A DNA stretch of 64,000 nt from Asterias amurensis (taxonomy: Eukaryota > Echinodermata > Asteroidea > Forcipulatida > Asteriidae), in the NCBI RefSeq assembly GCF_032118995.1, contig NC_092652.1, forward strand, positions 23,797,044 through 23,861,043, in the 5' to 3' direction. Positions 1-12,400 of this stretch are shown piece after piece. Positions within the stretch are counted from its first letter, which is position 1. The number at the start of each line of letters is the position of its first letter. Under the pieces are notes generated by a model. It was not told where the DNA came from. It ran no database searches and saw only the letters and a program-made list of their open reading frames with translations. A program made the position numbers and the translations under genes.

Positions 1-211
1 TCCCATGTTGATTAACACCCCCTCTAGGACGTGGCATAGTCCAGCTTAGGATATCATGGCATATAAGCCATATATGGCCAGTATGTAGGATGTGGTTAAG
101 ACAATGGAAATATTAAAATATGTCAGTATGTGCTGACCATTGCTCCTTAAATACAGTGAGAAATTATAACAAACTTTCTCTTTGGTGTTTTTTTTTAAAT
201 TTTTTTATCAG

Positions 212-2905
212 GTATATCGACAATGTGTGCAATAATCCAACAGAGGAGAAGTACCATAAGATACGAGTAGGTAACAAGGCATACACTGAGAAGGTAGCGA
301 GTCTTGAAGGATCTCATGAGTTCCTGCAAGCCGTGGGTTTCTTTCCTCGGATGCTGCCTCATCAAGGTCAGTCACATTCTACATTCATAGTATTTGCTCC
401 AAACGGCTTCAGTTGTCAGTAACGAGCGCATTTAGTTATGAAAACCTACTCTATGCGCTAAAGGGCTAACACCCTTGCACCGCTTGCCACCAGAGGGTGC
501 TATCACTCACATAACTGCTATTACTTCTGGTGGCGAGGGGTGACAGCGGTTTAAATAGCGGATGGGTATTCGTGATTAATGAGTTTTGCAGCGTCTAGGA
601 ACTGAGAATAGTTCACTTTTCACTGTTACAAAAGAAATTTGTAAAATTGTCTTACATGTATGCCTTAGTTCTTACTCAACATTTTCTTCCCTCTCAATTC
701 AAACAGACCAAGAGGAAAATTTCCTTGTCATGTCACCAGATGCAATAACTAACATAGAACGTCTACGATCATCCTGTGACATCTTAAGAAGCACCGAGCC
801 CGTTAAAGCTACCCTCCACCGGGGTGTGAAGGTGTATCAAGCGTCCACTCATGCAACTCGGTTCCAGCTCCCTCAAGACTTCTACAGAATTACATCAGAA
901 GAGGTCAAAAGAGAACAACAACACAGGTACTTGTCTTTTGTTTTCATTAGAGAAATTTACATTCTAACATTGTCTACTAGAGCTAGGCAACTGTAATATG
1001 TACATGGTATAGGGTGGCATGGTTGGCTCCTGGGTGAAGCGCTCTCTTCTCATCACTTTGGCCCTAGCTCTTTTTTTCAGCTGGGATTTTGTTAGTTGAG
1101 TAAATTGTTAATTCTCTGCTATGCCAAAGGGTGTTCTCCTGTTTACCTCCCTGTGATTCGTATTCATTTACGGGTCGATGTGGCTGGCTGCCAAAAGCAC
1201 CATGCGGCTCCAACATCTTAAGCCAGGCACTCTTAGAAACAGTTAAAACCTACTCACTGTACTAGCCAATAACCCAATGCTGAGAAGACAAAGGAGGAAG
1301 TTTCAGTTCTAGATGTTAGAGGAAAACCACGGAGAATTTTTTTTAAGGGAAAACCCATGCAATCGGGTACAGACTGAAAACCCCATCTTCATAGTGGGAT
1401 TCGAATCGCAGTGAGGTGAAAGGCAAGGAAAGATACCCACTCGCCCACCACTAACCTGTTGCAATCGGAACCAGTGTGAACCCGATCATTAATATCGCAA
1501 AGCAAAGATTTTTCTGAATACGTGGTCATAAAACCTGAAGAATTTCCATCTCAATGTTGCTTTACAGGACAGAGGAAGTAGAGCGCAATTCTCAGCTGCG
1601 AACAAAAGCCACGAGGGAGGCAGAGATACAGAAAAATCTACGTCGATATCGCTTCGCTCTCATCAGAGTGCGCTTCCCTGACGGTATTCTTTTACAAGGT
1701 ATCTATATCAAATTATTACATTCAAACTGGGATATTTGCTTAAGAGTATGGTAGTGCCGTAGGGTCAACTCCAACCCCATATGCCTGTAGTTCCCCCCCC
1801 CCCTAGGCATCAGAAACCACCAAGTATAAAGTGCTTTACCACATATTGATGAAGTCTAAAATCAAATCTAATGCCGGCTCCAAATTGAGTGACAACATTG
1901 AAGAACATGCCTTTTCAGCGATCAGAAGTGGAGTAACATAAACAACAATAATAGTAATAATATAAGGCTATACCCATTTCATCATCTCCAAAGCTCTCGC
2001 TTCATCACTTTCTGTCAATGGGAGACTTTGGAATGCTAGGTGGCAGCAGACTAACCAGGAAATTGTCATTGTTTACGTAGTTCTGAGCATGCGCGCATTA
2101 CCGAGAACAATGGATTTTACCTGGTAAGTCTACTGCCACCAAGCGTTCCGAAAGTCCATCACAAACTCACAACAATAAGGGTGTGTTTTTTCTTAAATGT
2201 TTGCATCTTCTCTCTTATCCTCCAAGGAACTTTCCATGCCACCGAGAAGCTATCAGCTTTATTTGAGTTTACCAGAAACATGTTGGTGAATGACTGGCAG
2301 CCGTTTGTCCTGACTGATGCCACGGGGAGGAAGTTCAGTGAAGAGAATTGCAGCCTAGCTGAACTCAGATTGGTAGGCAGAAATGCATCATTATTATTAT
2401 TATACAGTATATACTTCTGGTGATGAAGCTAAGGTTGCCTCAGAAGAGGCACTGTAGCTACAATGTAGCAAGCCTGAGGAAACCTGTTCGGTGTGATTGC
2501 TGTGTGAACTAGAAACAACGGGTCAACCCCAACTCTTCAAGAACGTCAAATCCATACACGTTTATGGTGACAGCAGTTGCCAAATGCTCTCCGCCACAGT
2601 ATTTGTTAGTCATATTACCATAATCACTAGGGATTTCCAAGTTAACTACTCTTAACCCAAGTTGATTATCGTCAACTCAAGTGAGTTACTTTTAACACAA
2701 GTTAAATTTACTAAACTCAAGTTGATTACTTGTAAATTTATAAGTTGGTTAATGCTGTCTGTGTTTTGTTTGACAGGCTCCAGCAGCTGTGGTAAACTTT
2801 TCTTGGGATGCAGCCATCATGGCAGAGATCACCGCTGCGCAGGGTACCGTGCAGCAGAAGGAATTTCTCAAACCGGAACTCATGTCGTCCATCCAAACGC
2901 TATAA
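212..2905 (+). CDS. UBXN6: UBXN6-like p97/VCP adaptor, 3' part (copy 1)
   Basis: Five exons are readable: 212-366, 707-926, 1568-1698, 2227-2372 and 2777-2905 (stop TAA). All have AG/GT borders and matching phases, giving 259 residues. The first exon starts inside the PUB domain (YIDN...EEKY...LEGSHEFLQAVGF), which in UBXN6 binds the C-terminal tail of the AAA ATPase p97/VCP. A charged linker helix (EEVKREQQHR, then EVERNSQLRTKATREAE) leads into the UBX domain (RYRFALIRVRFPDG, GTFHATEKL, WQPFVL, NFSWD). The tail FLKPELMSSIQTL matches the UBXN6 C-terminus. As in other UBXN6 proteins, the UBX loop lacks the usual FPR motif. UBXN6 acts with p97 in endolysosomal damage response and protein trafficking. 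The 5' exons (VIM helix, start of PUB) lie outside the window. A related gene follows in tandem. The family call rests on co-linearity with human UBXN6 over the whole stretch. Confidence 0.88.
1205..1480 (-). repeat. SINE-like element (minus orientation)
   Basis: Read on the minus strand it contains GATTCGAATCCCACT (a tRNA B-box look-alike), then CAGTCTGTACCCGATTGC, GGGTTTTCCCTTA and GTGGTTTTCCTCTAACATC. The same modules recur near 47570-47700 and 51960-52065, so this is a dispersed family, probably a tRNA-derived SINE with a conserved 3' module. Confidence 0.5.
2022..2158. repeat. Foldback element, GGTGGCAGCAGAC family
   Basis: GGACTTT-type ends face each other: GACTTTGGAATGCTAGG with GGTGGCAGCAGAC on the left, and CTACTGCCACCAAGCG with GAAAGTC on the right. 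It lies in the intron between exons 1568-1698 and 2227-2372 of UBXN6 copy 1. Relatives occur at 3978-4440 and 19737-19862. Confidence 0.55.
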
Positions 2906-3288
2906 AAGTAATCGCGCGGCTATTACGCCTACGTATATTTTGGAAAATTTTTCTGTGAAACTTTGCACAACTTACAACAAGAGATCTTCATGCCGACTGT
3001 ACAAGAGGACTTTGATTATAACCACACGAGATAAACGTATTAATAAATTTAGAGAGAGTAACAAAGTTTAATTTCTGATTAGTTTTTGTACCATGGAAAT
3101 GTTCGCTACCGGTCAAAAGTCCTTAATTGAAACAAGCTGCTTCCGTTCAGATCGTATGTTGTTCATTTTAGTTTTTCTTCTGGTATTCCTCTACTTCGCT
3201 TCTTTGGTTTCAAGTGACGCATAAATGACCACCTGTGAGCCCTGATACTCAGCAGATTTGACGAACCTTTAAACTACCTTTAAACTGT
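2906..3288. other. 3' UTR and short spacer between the two UBXN6-like genes
   Basis: This stretch holds the presumed 3' UTR of copy 1 and about 240 further bases without a repeat or gene that I recognise. If the first coding exon of copy 2 is right, the two genes are only about 0.4 kb apart, so the promoter of copy 2 must be here or inside copy 1. Confidence 0.4.
3042..3047 (+). terminator. poly(A) signal AATAAA of UBXN6 copy 1
   Basis: An AATAAA hexamer lies 137 bases after the stop codon of copy 1 and is the first such signal downstream of it. It would give a very short 3' UTR and end the transcript before the second UBXN6-like gene. Inferred from position only. Confidence 0.5.
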
Positions 3289-3482
3289 ATGAGATGGACT
3301 CGATCCTCAAAATTTACATCTGCAAGATTTCTCAGATTGAAACAAGACTACAGGAATACTCCATTGGACTGTAAAGATAATGTCCGACTTGTGCATCACG
3401 GTTATGTAGTGACAGTGAAAGATCGCAATTTTTTAGTACGCAGGGATTTCTCACAGTTCAAAGACCCATCACATCATCTGAG
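3289..3482 (+). CDS. Candidate first coding exon of UBXN6-like copy 2
   Basis: Opens with ATG and reads 64 codons plus two bases to a strong donor (GAG|GTATGTG). The peptide contains RLVHHGYVVTVKDRNFLVRR and resembles nothing I know; it is not the UBXN6 VIM helix. Its final phase (two spare bases) fits the exon at 11199, and adding it gives a UBXN6-sized protein. The bases before the ATG are a poor initiation context, so the exon could also be internal, with its start further upstream, or belong to another transcript. Confidence 0.45.
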
Positions 3483-6400
3483 GTATGTGTATGTTTTTGT
3501 TTATTTATTTTATAAATTTGTTGTTTATCCTTGGGAAACCTTTCAGTGAAACACATTTTTCATTCAAATGTCACCGCACCTGGTGCCCAGTAAGTACAAA
3601 CATTCACTAATATTATATACAATTAGAATATTGTTATTGCATAGGATAAAAAACATTAATAAACATTGAGGCAAAGTTGATTAAATCATACCTTCAGTAA
3701 CAAAAAGCAGGACGATTAAAAACAACAAATCTGGGTGAGCCAGAAGAGAAGGAAGTGTAAACATTTTAAAAGGCCTTTATAGACAGCCTATAACAAACAA
3801 ACTCTCTATGTACCATACATTTAAATCTTCAATTCTTGTACTGTTGTACAAATAAATTTATGGTGCAATAAAATAAGATTAAATTAACAATGACACGATG
3901 GGTGTGTATTTTGGTATAAAAATATAATAAATTGTTATTTGTATGTACATCAAGAATAAAATGATGGTCAAAATCCCGTCTAGGCAAGTGTGCCATAATA
4001 AGACACCACATGTTGGGGACACCACATGTAGCTTGCAGCAGATTGACTAGGTAATATCCATTGTTTACTGAAAGTTGACGTACATATAAACAATGGAAAG
4101 TTCACCTTATAAATAAGTCTGCTGCCACCTAATATTGCAAGTCATAATCCCTTGGGCAAGTGTAGGAGAATGTTGGGGACATTGCATGTAATGTACATTA
4201 CCTTTTCAAGGATTTGTTCTTAAAAATTTGCATGCTCAGAATGACGTAAAAAATGGGAAATTCCCTGGTAAGTCTGCTGCCACCTAGTGTTGAAAGTCAT
4301 AATCCCTTGGGCAAGTGTAGGAGAATGTTGTGGACACTACATACAATCTAGCTTACAAAGATTTTTTTCAAATAATTTGCATGCTCAGAACTAAGTAAAC
4401 AATGGAAAGTTTCCCTGATAAGTCTGCTGCCCCCCAGTGTCCCTCAAGGCTCTCATTCTGATAACGGCTTTTACTTTATGTAACCTATGTCTCAAAAATC
4501 TATTTTGAGAGCTAGACTGTCCTTTTTCTCCCCAGGGTGAGCCAGGAATAAATAATTCCTACTGTAGCATTGCGTTCTTTTCAAGCTCAGCTTCATATTC
4601 TTTTAGCGGGCCATGGTGATTTTTTTTAGTTGGATGCAAATTATCTTGAAATGTGAACCGTCCCCATGGCACAGATCATGACCTTTAAAATTCCTACGAT
4701 AAAAAATTGCGTATTTCGTATTGAATATTTTGATTGGAGCAATGGAAAAAACAATTATCTGCATGAAAACCGAGACAAGTTTTTTTCGTTTTCTTTTCAC
4801 TTCAAGTACGGTCATACTTAGGTAATACGACACAACAAAACATTGTGCAATTTCTTCCTGAAAGCCTCCTTCTTATAAAGATGTGAATGGTTGTAAGCAT
4901 CCTTTAAAGTTACATTTGTATTTTGCCTGAAATGTCCCGTTGATCAGAAATCAATAGAAGTATGTCAACCATTTTGGATCTTTAAAACTCGCAAGACGAG
5001 TTTTGGCAATCAAATTTCTGTAGGGTCTGTTTACGGGTTCTGCAATTGACATTTTCTGCAATTGACATTTTGTACCCACATGTTTGATGTTCATAATAGT
5101 ACCATGACAGTGTTTGTTGTTTTCTTCAAAAGTAGACTCTGTGTTCAACTGAAACTTTCTCAGGTGATTTTTAATGTAGCTTTATTGAAAGAAATTCTTT
5201 AAAAGAATTAATCAGTATTAAGTTGACAAAACCTGAGACCTTTAAATGTTACCTACAAATTTGATGAAGTTATCAGAGGATGGGGATTGGGATCCAATGC
5301 TGTTTGTTCAATAAAAGAACTTTGTTAAAAGCAGTGGACACTATTGGTACTTGTCAAAGACCAGTCTTCTCACTTGGTGTATCTCAACATAATATGCATA
5401 AAAAAATAACAAACCTGTGAAAATTTGAGCTCAAATTGTGTGCTTTCAGATGCTTGATTTCGGGACCTCAAATTCTAAACTTGAGGTCTTGAAATCAAAT
5501 TTGTGGAAAATCATTTTTTTCTCGAAAACTACTCCACTTCAGAGGGAGCCGTTTCTCACAATGTCTTATACTACCAACCTCTCCCCATTACTCGTTACCA
5601 ATTGAGGTTTTATGCTAATAATTATTTTGAGTAATTACCAATAGTGTCCACTGCCTTTAAGAATATTGACTGGACCGACAGTAGGAGGGTTTAAATGTTG
5701 GAATACTCATGAGACTTGCACAGTCTACGAATTAATGAATCCATACATGAACCACAAATCATGCCTGGTCGACAACCTTTTGTACAAGTTCAGTCATTGG
5801 TATTCATACAGGAGTGCGTATTGAATTATGTTCCCGTACAGTAATATGATTCACATCTGGGAGTTGGGGTTCGGTAAGACATGAACGTCAAAGCTGATAA
5901 ATCAGAAATATTAGCATTTTCATTAGATCAAGTATTATTGCCTCAACTTAAAGGATTTGCCTTGAACCACTTTTTTTCCTTAACTGTGAAAGGTACAACG
6001 TGTCAATTTTGCATGTTTTATCAAATATGGCTTTGATAGCTGTGAATATTCTGTATGCAAATGAAACATTATGGGTTTGTTTTTTTTTTTTTTTTTTTTT
6101 TTTTGGGGGGTGGGGGGGGGGGGGGGGGTAACCGCCCTTTACCAAAGACGCACAAAGCTAATTCTGCTTCACTTTCACCTATGAGTAAATGGGTGCCTGT
6201 GAGGGCAGAGATGGTTCTTGCGTTTGATTTGGGCTTGGTGAACCATGTACTTGGCAGCACTAGATAGACCTTTATCACGCTGTCACCATCTTGGTCATGT
6301 TCCCTGTTTCCAATAACAGTAATGAATGCTAACATTCATTGCGCATGGCACCAGACTATTATTTCGTCCAGCCTCAGTTTGGTTTTTAGCAAGTATTATT

Positions 6401-9400
6401 ATTGATATATAATCTTTTGTAATGAAAGAAGGGGCGAAGCTGAGAAAGTATTTCAGCTTTAGTCATGTTTGTTAATCAGTCAGAGCACATTGTGCATGTA
6501 CTGTATTCAGTAGTGGATTATTGAATACTTCAGCCCTTTTCACATTACAAGTTTCCATGAAAGAAAACCCCCAAGAACTTCCTAGGGAATATTACCTCCT
6601 CCCACCAATATTTTCGTTTCACACTTTGTTCAGTTTTCTTTGGGAAAATAAACACTCAGTTCGCTAACCCCATAGGATTAGTTATTTCTCTAGCATGCCT
6701 GGTAGATGTTTCCCAGGAGTTTGCCAGGGTTAACAAATTCATGTGCGAAAAGGTCGGCCAACTCTCCAGAGAATTTCTGAGGAAATTTTGTCTAGTGTGA
6801 AACAGGGCTTTGTACACGTTTATGTATGTTCACTATTTACATGGTTTAAACTAAACTTTTTTCATGTACTTGTCATGCATGTAGACCCATGATGTGTTTG
6901 TGTGTAGGCATAGCATGTTCAATATAACTCTATTGTATAGTATTGATGGAAGTATATTATTTGGAATGAAAATTGTTAATAATATGGTTAATAATAATTA
7001 TTAATATAAACTAATAAAAGTATAGACATGATAGAGAACCTAATTTTCAGAAGATATAAGGCTCCTGTAATTGCTATATTATACTACTAATGATAATAAA
7101 TATTAAAGTAAATATTGTACACAAGCGCCTTAATTCCACAAGCGTTGGTGGTGTTGGGTGCTTTACATTAAAGGCAGTGGACACTATTGGTAACTACTCA
7201 AAATAATCATGTGAGAAACTGCTCCCTCTGAAGTGGAGTAGTTTTCAAGAAAGAAGTAATTTTCCACGAATTTGATTTCGAGACCTCGAGTTTAGAATTT
7301 GAGGTCTCGAAATCAAGCATCTGAATGCACACAACTTCGTGTGACAAGGGTGTTTTTTTCTTTCATAGTTATCTCGAAACTCCGACGACCAATCGAGCTC
7401 AAATTTTCACAGGTTTGTTATTTTATACATATGTTGAGATATAGCAAGTGAGAAGACTGGTCTTTGACATTTACCAATAGTGTCCACTGGCTTGAAACCT
7501 AAAAACATCCAGTGAACCCATTGAGCCGAACTCCTTGTCAGGCCAAAGGGATACCATGTTTGAACTACTTGTCAAGCTGAACTTGACTCTAAAATGCACT
7601 AAATGTTTCGTATTCCCTCCCTCCCCCTTTTAGGTGGGGGGGGGGGGGGGGCAAATGCCATCTCGAAAACTGGGGGAGAAATTTAGGCACTGGGGAAAAA
7701 ATTGACAGAGAAAGCCGAAATACTTTTAACCTGGTACTAGAATACTTTTTTTATACGTATCTGTGTAAAATTTCAGACAAATCAACCCTCTACCTCCTTC
7801 AACCAAAGAGCGAGTCCCCATACACCCATATGAGTAAAATAAAACCAGCAAACCAATGTTGTATATTAATTTTTTATTTTTTTTTACCCATACACCGTTG
7901 TGTGTTAATAGCACTGCATACTCAGTACTTTCCCGAGTCCTGTGAAAAAAAAAAAATTGCAAGGGTCCAGGGTTCAAATCCCACCCGAGTAACATGCCTG
8001 TGATATTTTTTCACAGGACTCGAGAAAGTACTGAGTATACAGTGCTGGTAACACACATCGGTGTATGGGTGAAAAAAACAAAATTAATATTCTTTATCCC
8101 CGATGCAAATTTAACATCCCATGTTGTATACATCTTCATTCATATAATGATCAAAACAATTGAACAGTTAAAAAACATCAAATGTATACTTTGCCTAAAA
8201 GTGCTGTTTTTTCTTATTTTTCCCCCAATTATTTTAGACGAGTCCCAAGTAGTCATAGTATAAGCCTAGTGTTATATAATCACTCAAGGGGATTTCCCCC
8301 CACAGGGTGAAAGTCACAATTGGGACTAATTATGCTGAACAGATAAAAATCCTTTCGTACAAGCTATTCCCAACGCTTTCACTTAAAAATGCACTCGGAT
8401 AAAAATCTTTTTTTTCAAATTATTTGAACTTTCTTTGACAAAGTCTGACAAAGTCAGAGAGCTTTGTATTGTAGAACCCTTTTAACACTAATATTAATAT
8501 AAAGTTATTCTGTCATCTGCCTTTAAAAATCTGATAAATCTAAATTCTGAAATGATGTGTCTCAATTAATTTGAAGTTGTGGATTCATTTGAATAGTCAA
8601 AGCAATTGGCATTATGTTTCTCTCAAATGAGTGGAGTGAAATATTATCCTGAGTGGAAGGGGCTCATTGCGGCCCTAAGTTCCCCCATCCTACCTAGAAC
8701 CCCTACCCCTCTCCCAATGAGAATGTTTTGATACATTAACCCCCCCCCCACCCCTAAAATTTGTTGGTTGTTTTTTCGCTTGCCATCTCCCCCTTCCCAA
8801 ATATAAATAATGTCTGGCTACTGGTTACACACTGCCCAACAGAGTACAACAATGATGATTTAGATTTTTTTTACAACAAAAAAGTTCCCAGAAACTCACA
8901 AAAATCGTCCGAAAATATTCCAAGGTCGATCAGTCATTTATGTTATAATCATTTTTTTTAACCCTCTGTATGACCATGGCTGTCTTGTGAGCATTAGTAA
9001 TTAAGTCACAAAAAGTGGGAGGCCACAAGTTGAAGTCTGATATATTTCCTGTGTGCTCGTCTTAGTCACATTGACATTCTCTACGGAGGATCTAAATTTG
9101 GAACTGCCGATCAAAAGTGACTAAGACGGGACACGAACTATGGAATCGAGACCTCAGAAAACAACCTCAGTCTTTTACAAATCGACAAGATGGGCCTACA
9201 ATGAACCAAGACTTGTTTTGCAGTGACACAAGACGAAACTTAATCTGCAGAGAGCTACGGACATTGTAAACGGTGAGACGCACGCTATCATCTTCTCATG
9301 ATTGTACTTTTTTTTGTGACTAGAGAGTTATTTATATTGCAGATAGCAAAAAATAACCCAACCAGAAAAAATAACGATTGTACGAGGACGATATAATGTG

Positions 9401-12400
9401 CTCTGGGCCCAATTTCATAGCGCTGCTAAGCACAAAAATTTGCTAAGCATGAAATTTCTTCCTTGATAAAAACAAGATTACCATCAAAATTTTCAGGATA
9501 AATACCAGTAACAAGCAATAGTAAATATGCAACAAATGGAAATTTTGTTGGTTTATTCCTGTTTTTTATCAAGGAAGAAATTTCATGCTTAGCAATTTTT
9601 TTGTGCTTAGCAGCGCTATGAAATTGGGTCCTGGTGCCAATTCCATTCAATCAGTGTAAACACTAATTATGTGTTATTGCATGGCTGTTATTCTAGGGGG
9701 TATTTTGCCAAGTACAAAAAATATACCAGTTGATCAGCCTGTTTGCTTATAGTGGGTTGTTTTATTGCAAAAAGAGGAGGATGAGGGTTTTGTCCCCTTT
9801 TTTTATAGAGTAAAGAGCAATATTAGAAATGTTATGGTTTTGTAGAACATAGACATGATAGAAGTCTAACATGTGGGTAAATTAGTGTTGATGAAATGGT
9901 GCCAACAATGCATGAAGCAAAACATACATAATACAAAATTAGTCTTTTTGGTGACAAAATAAAGATGTGTGTGAAGAGTGGGGGGGGGGGGATCACACAC
10001 AATCAACCTGTGGGTTTTTTTCACAAGCAATCTTGAGTTATTTATATCATTTATATATTTATAAGTCTATAAATAAACAGATAGCATTGCAACATTCTCA
10101 CATGTGCGAATAATATTCCTCAAATTATTCTGCTTATCTGCCAGGCGTTTTTTTGTTTCTTCTCTAGTGGGTGTTTTCTCATGTGACTTTGTTATCATGG
10201 GACTCCCAGGGATTTTTTGTTAGACAATCTATGTTGGTAAGATTCATCCAGACTTTACCACGAGTTCAGACTCTTTGACCTTTCTTTTCATTTCAACTGC
10301 ATTTCTTATTCCCTTATTCTTTGTTTTGATACAGTAACAATTTCTTTGGGGTCCTTGAAAGCATGGAGGGTGGGGGGGGGGGGTCACCAACAAGGGTTGA
10401 ACTCAAGATAGTGTCCCCGAAGAACGTCTTCATCCAAACTGTGAATTCCATCGTCATTTGATGTATGCTTTTTGTAATTCTTCAACTCTCTAAATCCACC
10501 TTAGTTTTGGATACAGTATCAATTCCTTTGGGTTCCTCAAAAGCACGGAATATGGTTGGGGGGGGGTGTCACCAACCAAAGGGTAGAACTCAGGACATTG
10601 TCCCCAATTAAAGCATGTATGTCTTCTTAATATAAATTTGATTGTCATTTGATGCATGCTTTTGTAATTATTTAACCAACTCATCCTCCTTCAAATGTCA
10701 GTCATCTTTTATTCATCTACTATCTGTATCCAAAAATAGACCTAGTGTAGTAAGTAATTCATGGCAGCCAAATGCAACACTAAATTTTTAATTAAAACCG
10801 GATTAAAGAAAGACACAAATAATCAGCCGAGTTTAATTTGTCTGATTTAAAAAAAAAGTCACTCTGTTGCCTGAATTAGTGAATCTGGAACCTTGAGAGA
10901 CAGTTTTAAGTTATCTTTTCATTTCTTCCTCCTACGCTTTTTTCTTCTTCTGTACTTAATTTTACGCAATTTCTAAGATGATTATATTTAGCCTGGCCGA
11001 CGTCGGTCCGACAGTGTGAGACAGGAAGTCATGGCAGCCCTGTATATAAGGAATCGCTGTCATTGAATATTGTATTACCTTTTCCAGAGTCGCATCCCGA
11101 ACAGTGAGGACTGTAGGAGGATTTATAACAAGAACCCCTGGCTCTTTTTTCCGCCGGGCGGATAACAAGTGACATCAAACTCTGATTTTGTCTGTTAGTG
11201 TTTTGTACGGCGGGGGTGTCGTGACTGATGAAGAGGGAAGCATGGCCTTGCCTGTTGGAATCGATCATGGAGCGACTGATTCTATGGCAACACTTCATCA
11301 TTACCAGGTGCGTGGACATTTTACTACTCAGTTTACATCTCTTTCTTTCAATGGTTTACTTTTTTTATTCATTAAATATTTCAAAAAATTATAATTGGCA
11401 TGAAGCATGGCTTTATATAATGAATTCCTTATTTTGATGCATTATTCAGTTGTAGGCCTATATCTGATTATGGTGAGTGCATGCTCTGGAAGATTTTCAC
11501 CTTTTGACAAAAAAGTTTGAGTGGTTGTAACCACATTGTAGATTTTACCATTATTAAAAGCACATGGACATGTTTGATTAATTGTCAAAAAGACCAGCGT
11601 TCTCACTTGGTGTATCTCAAAACGCATACAACAACAAATCTGTACAAATTTGGACTAAATTGGTCATCGAAGTTGCAAGGGAATAATGAAAGAAAATACA
11701 CCCTTGTACAAATTTGTGTGCTTTCAGATGCATTTTTAAAGGCTTCAGGCCTGAAGTTTCTTAATACTTGAGTGAGAAATTACCATTTTTCTAAAAAAAA
11801 CATGTTACTTCATCAGAGGGAGCAGTTTCCCATTGCTTGTTACCGGGTAAGTTTTTAGGCTAACAGTTATTTTGAGTAATTACCACGTGTCCACTACCTT
11901 AAATCATCAAATGATAAATGGCATGAAGCATGGCTTTATTGTTATATAACAAAACAAAATATGTTGATGCATTGTGCATTATATCTGATTATGGTGACTA
12001 CATGCTCTTGAAGATTTGCACCTTTTGTGGTAAAAAACGATTAATGTACAAAAAAGGTAAAAGACAAATTATGACTAAATATTTTTGATATTTCAATGTT
12101 TTCACTTGTGTCTGAAACTGTCTTCATGTATTATTACCATTTCTAAAGAACTGCAGTCTGTAATCAGATTAATCGATTCAATTTGTCTATTATACTGTAA
12201 TTGTATTTTATCAACTTTGGAACTCCCACTATACAAATTTGGGACAGTCGAACAGAACAGAAAGTATTTCTTCATAAGCAGTTATGTTAGGCGGTTGAGA
12301 AATTAGTAAAACAACTAGTTTTGGTGTACAATTTTATTTTTAAAACGATAAAAAATATGTTAGCTTTTTTTTTCACTTTTTTCTTGTGACTGATTGTGCA

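Larger units (their letters stand above)
3483..11198. other. Long intron 1 of UBXN6-like copy 2 (if the first exon is right)
   Basis: No further coding exon is supported here. It holds foldback tandem repeats at 3978-4440, two family-A MITEs (5325-5660, 7168-7494), a T-run/G-run junction at 6079-6128, a 280-bp foldback at 6532-6809, a chimeric SINE near 7.87-8.12 kb, a GGGCCCAATTTCA foldback at 9405-9631 and a two-copy tandem duplication at 10.3-10.7 kb. The rest is AT-rich unique-looking DNA. Confidence 0.5.

Noticed and set aside
10992-11168. Possible UBXN6 exons at 10992-11041 (SDSVRQEVMAAL) and 11088-11168
   Set aside because: Phases fit and the first peptide faintly resembles a UBXN6 segment, but the implied introns would be 46 and 30 bases long, too short for an animal spliceosomal intron.
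11029-11319. Minus-strand open frame of 96 codons
   Set aside because: It is the shadow of the plus-strand exon at 11199-11307 and its flank; no similarity and no splice context.
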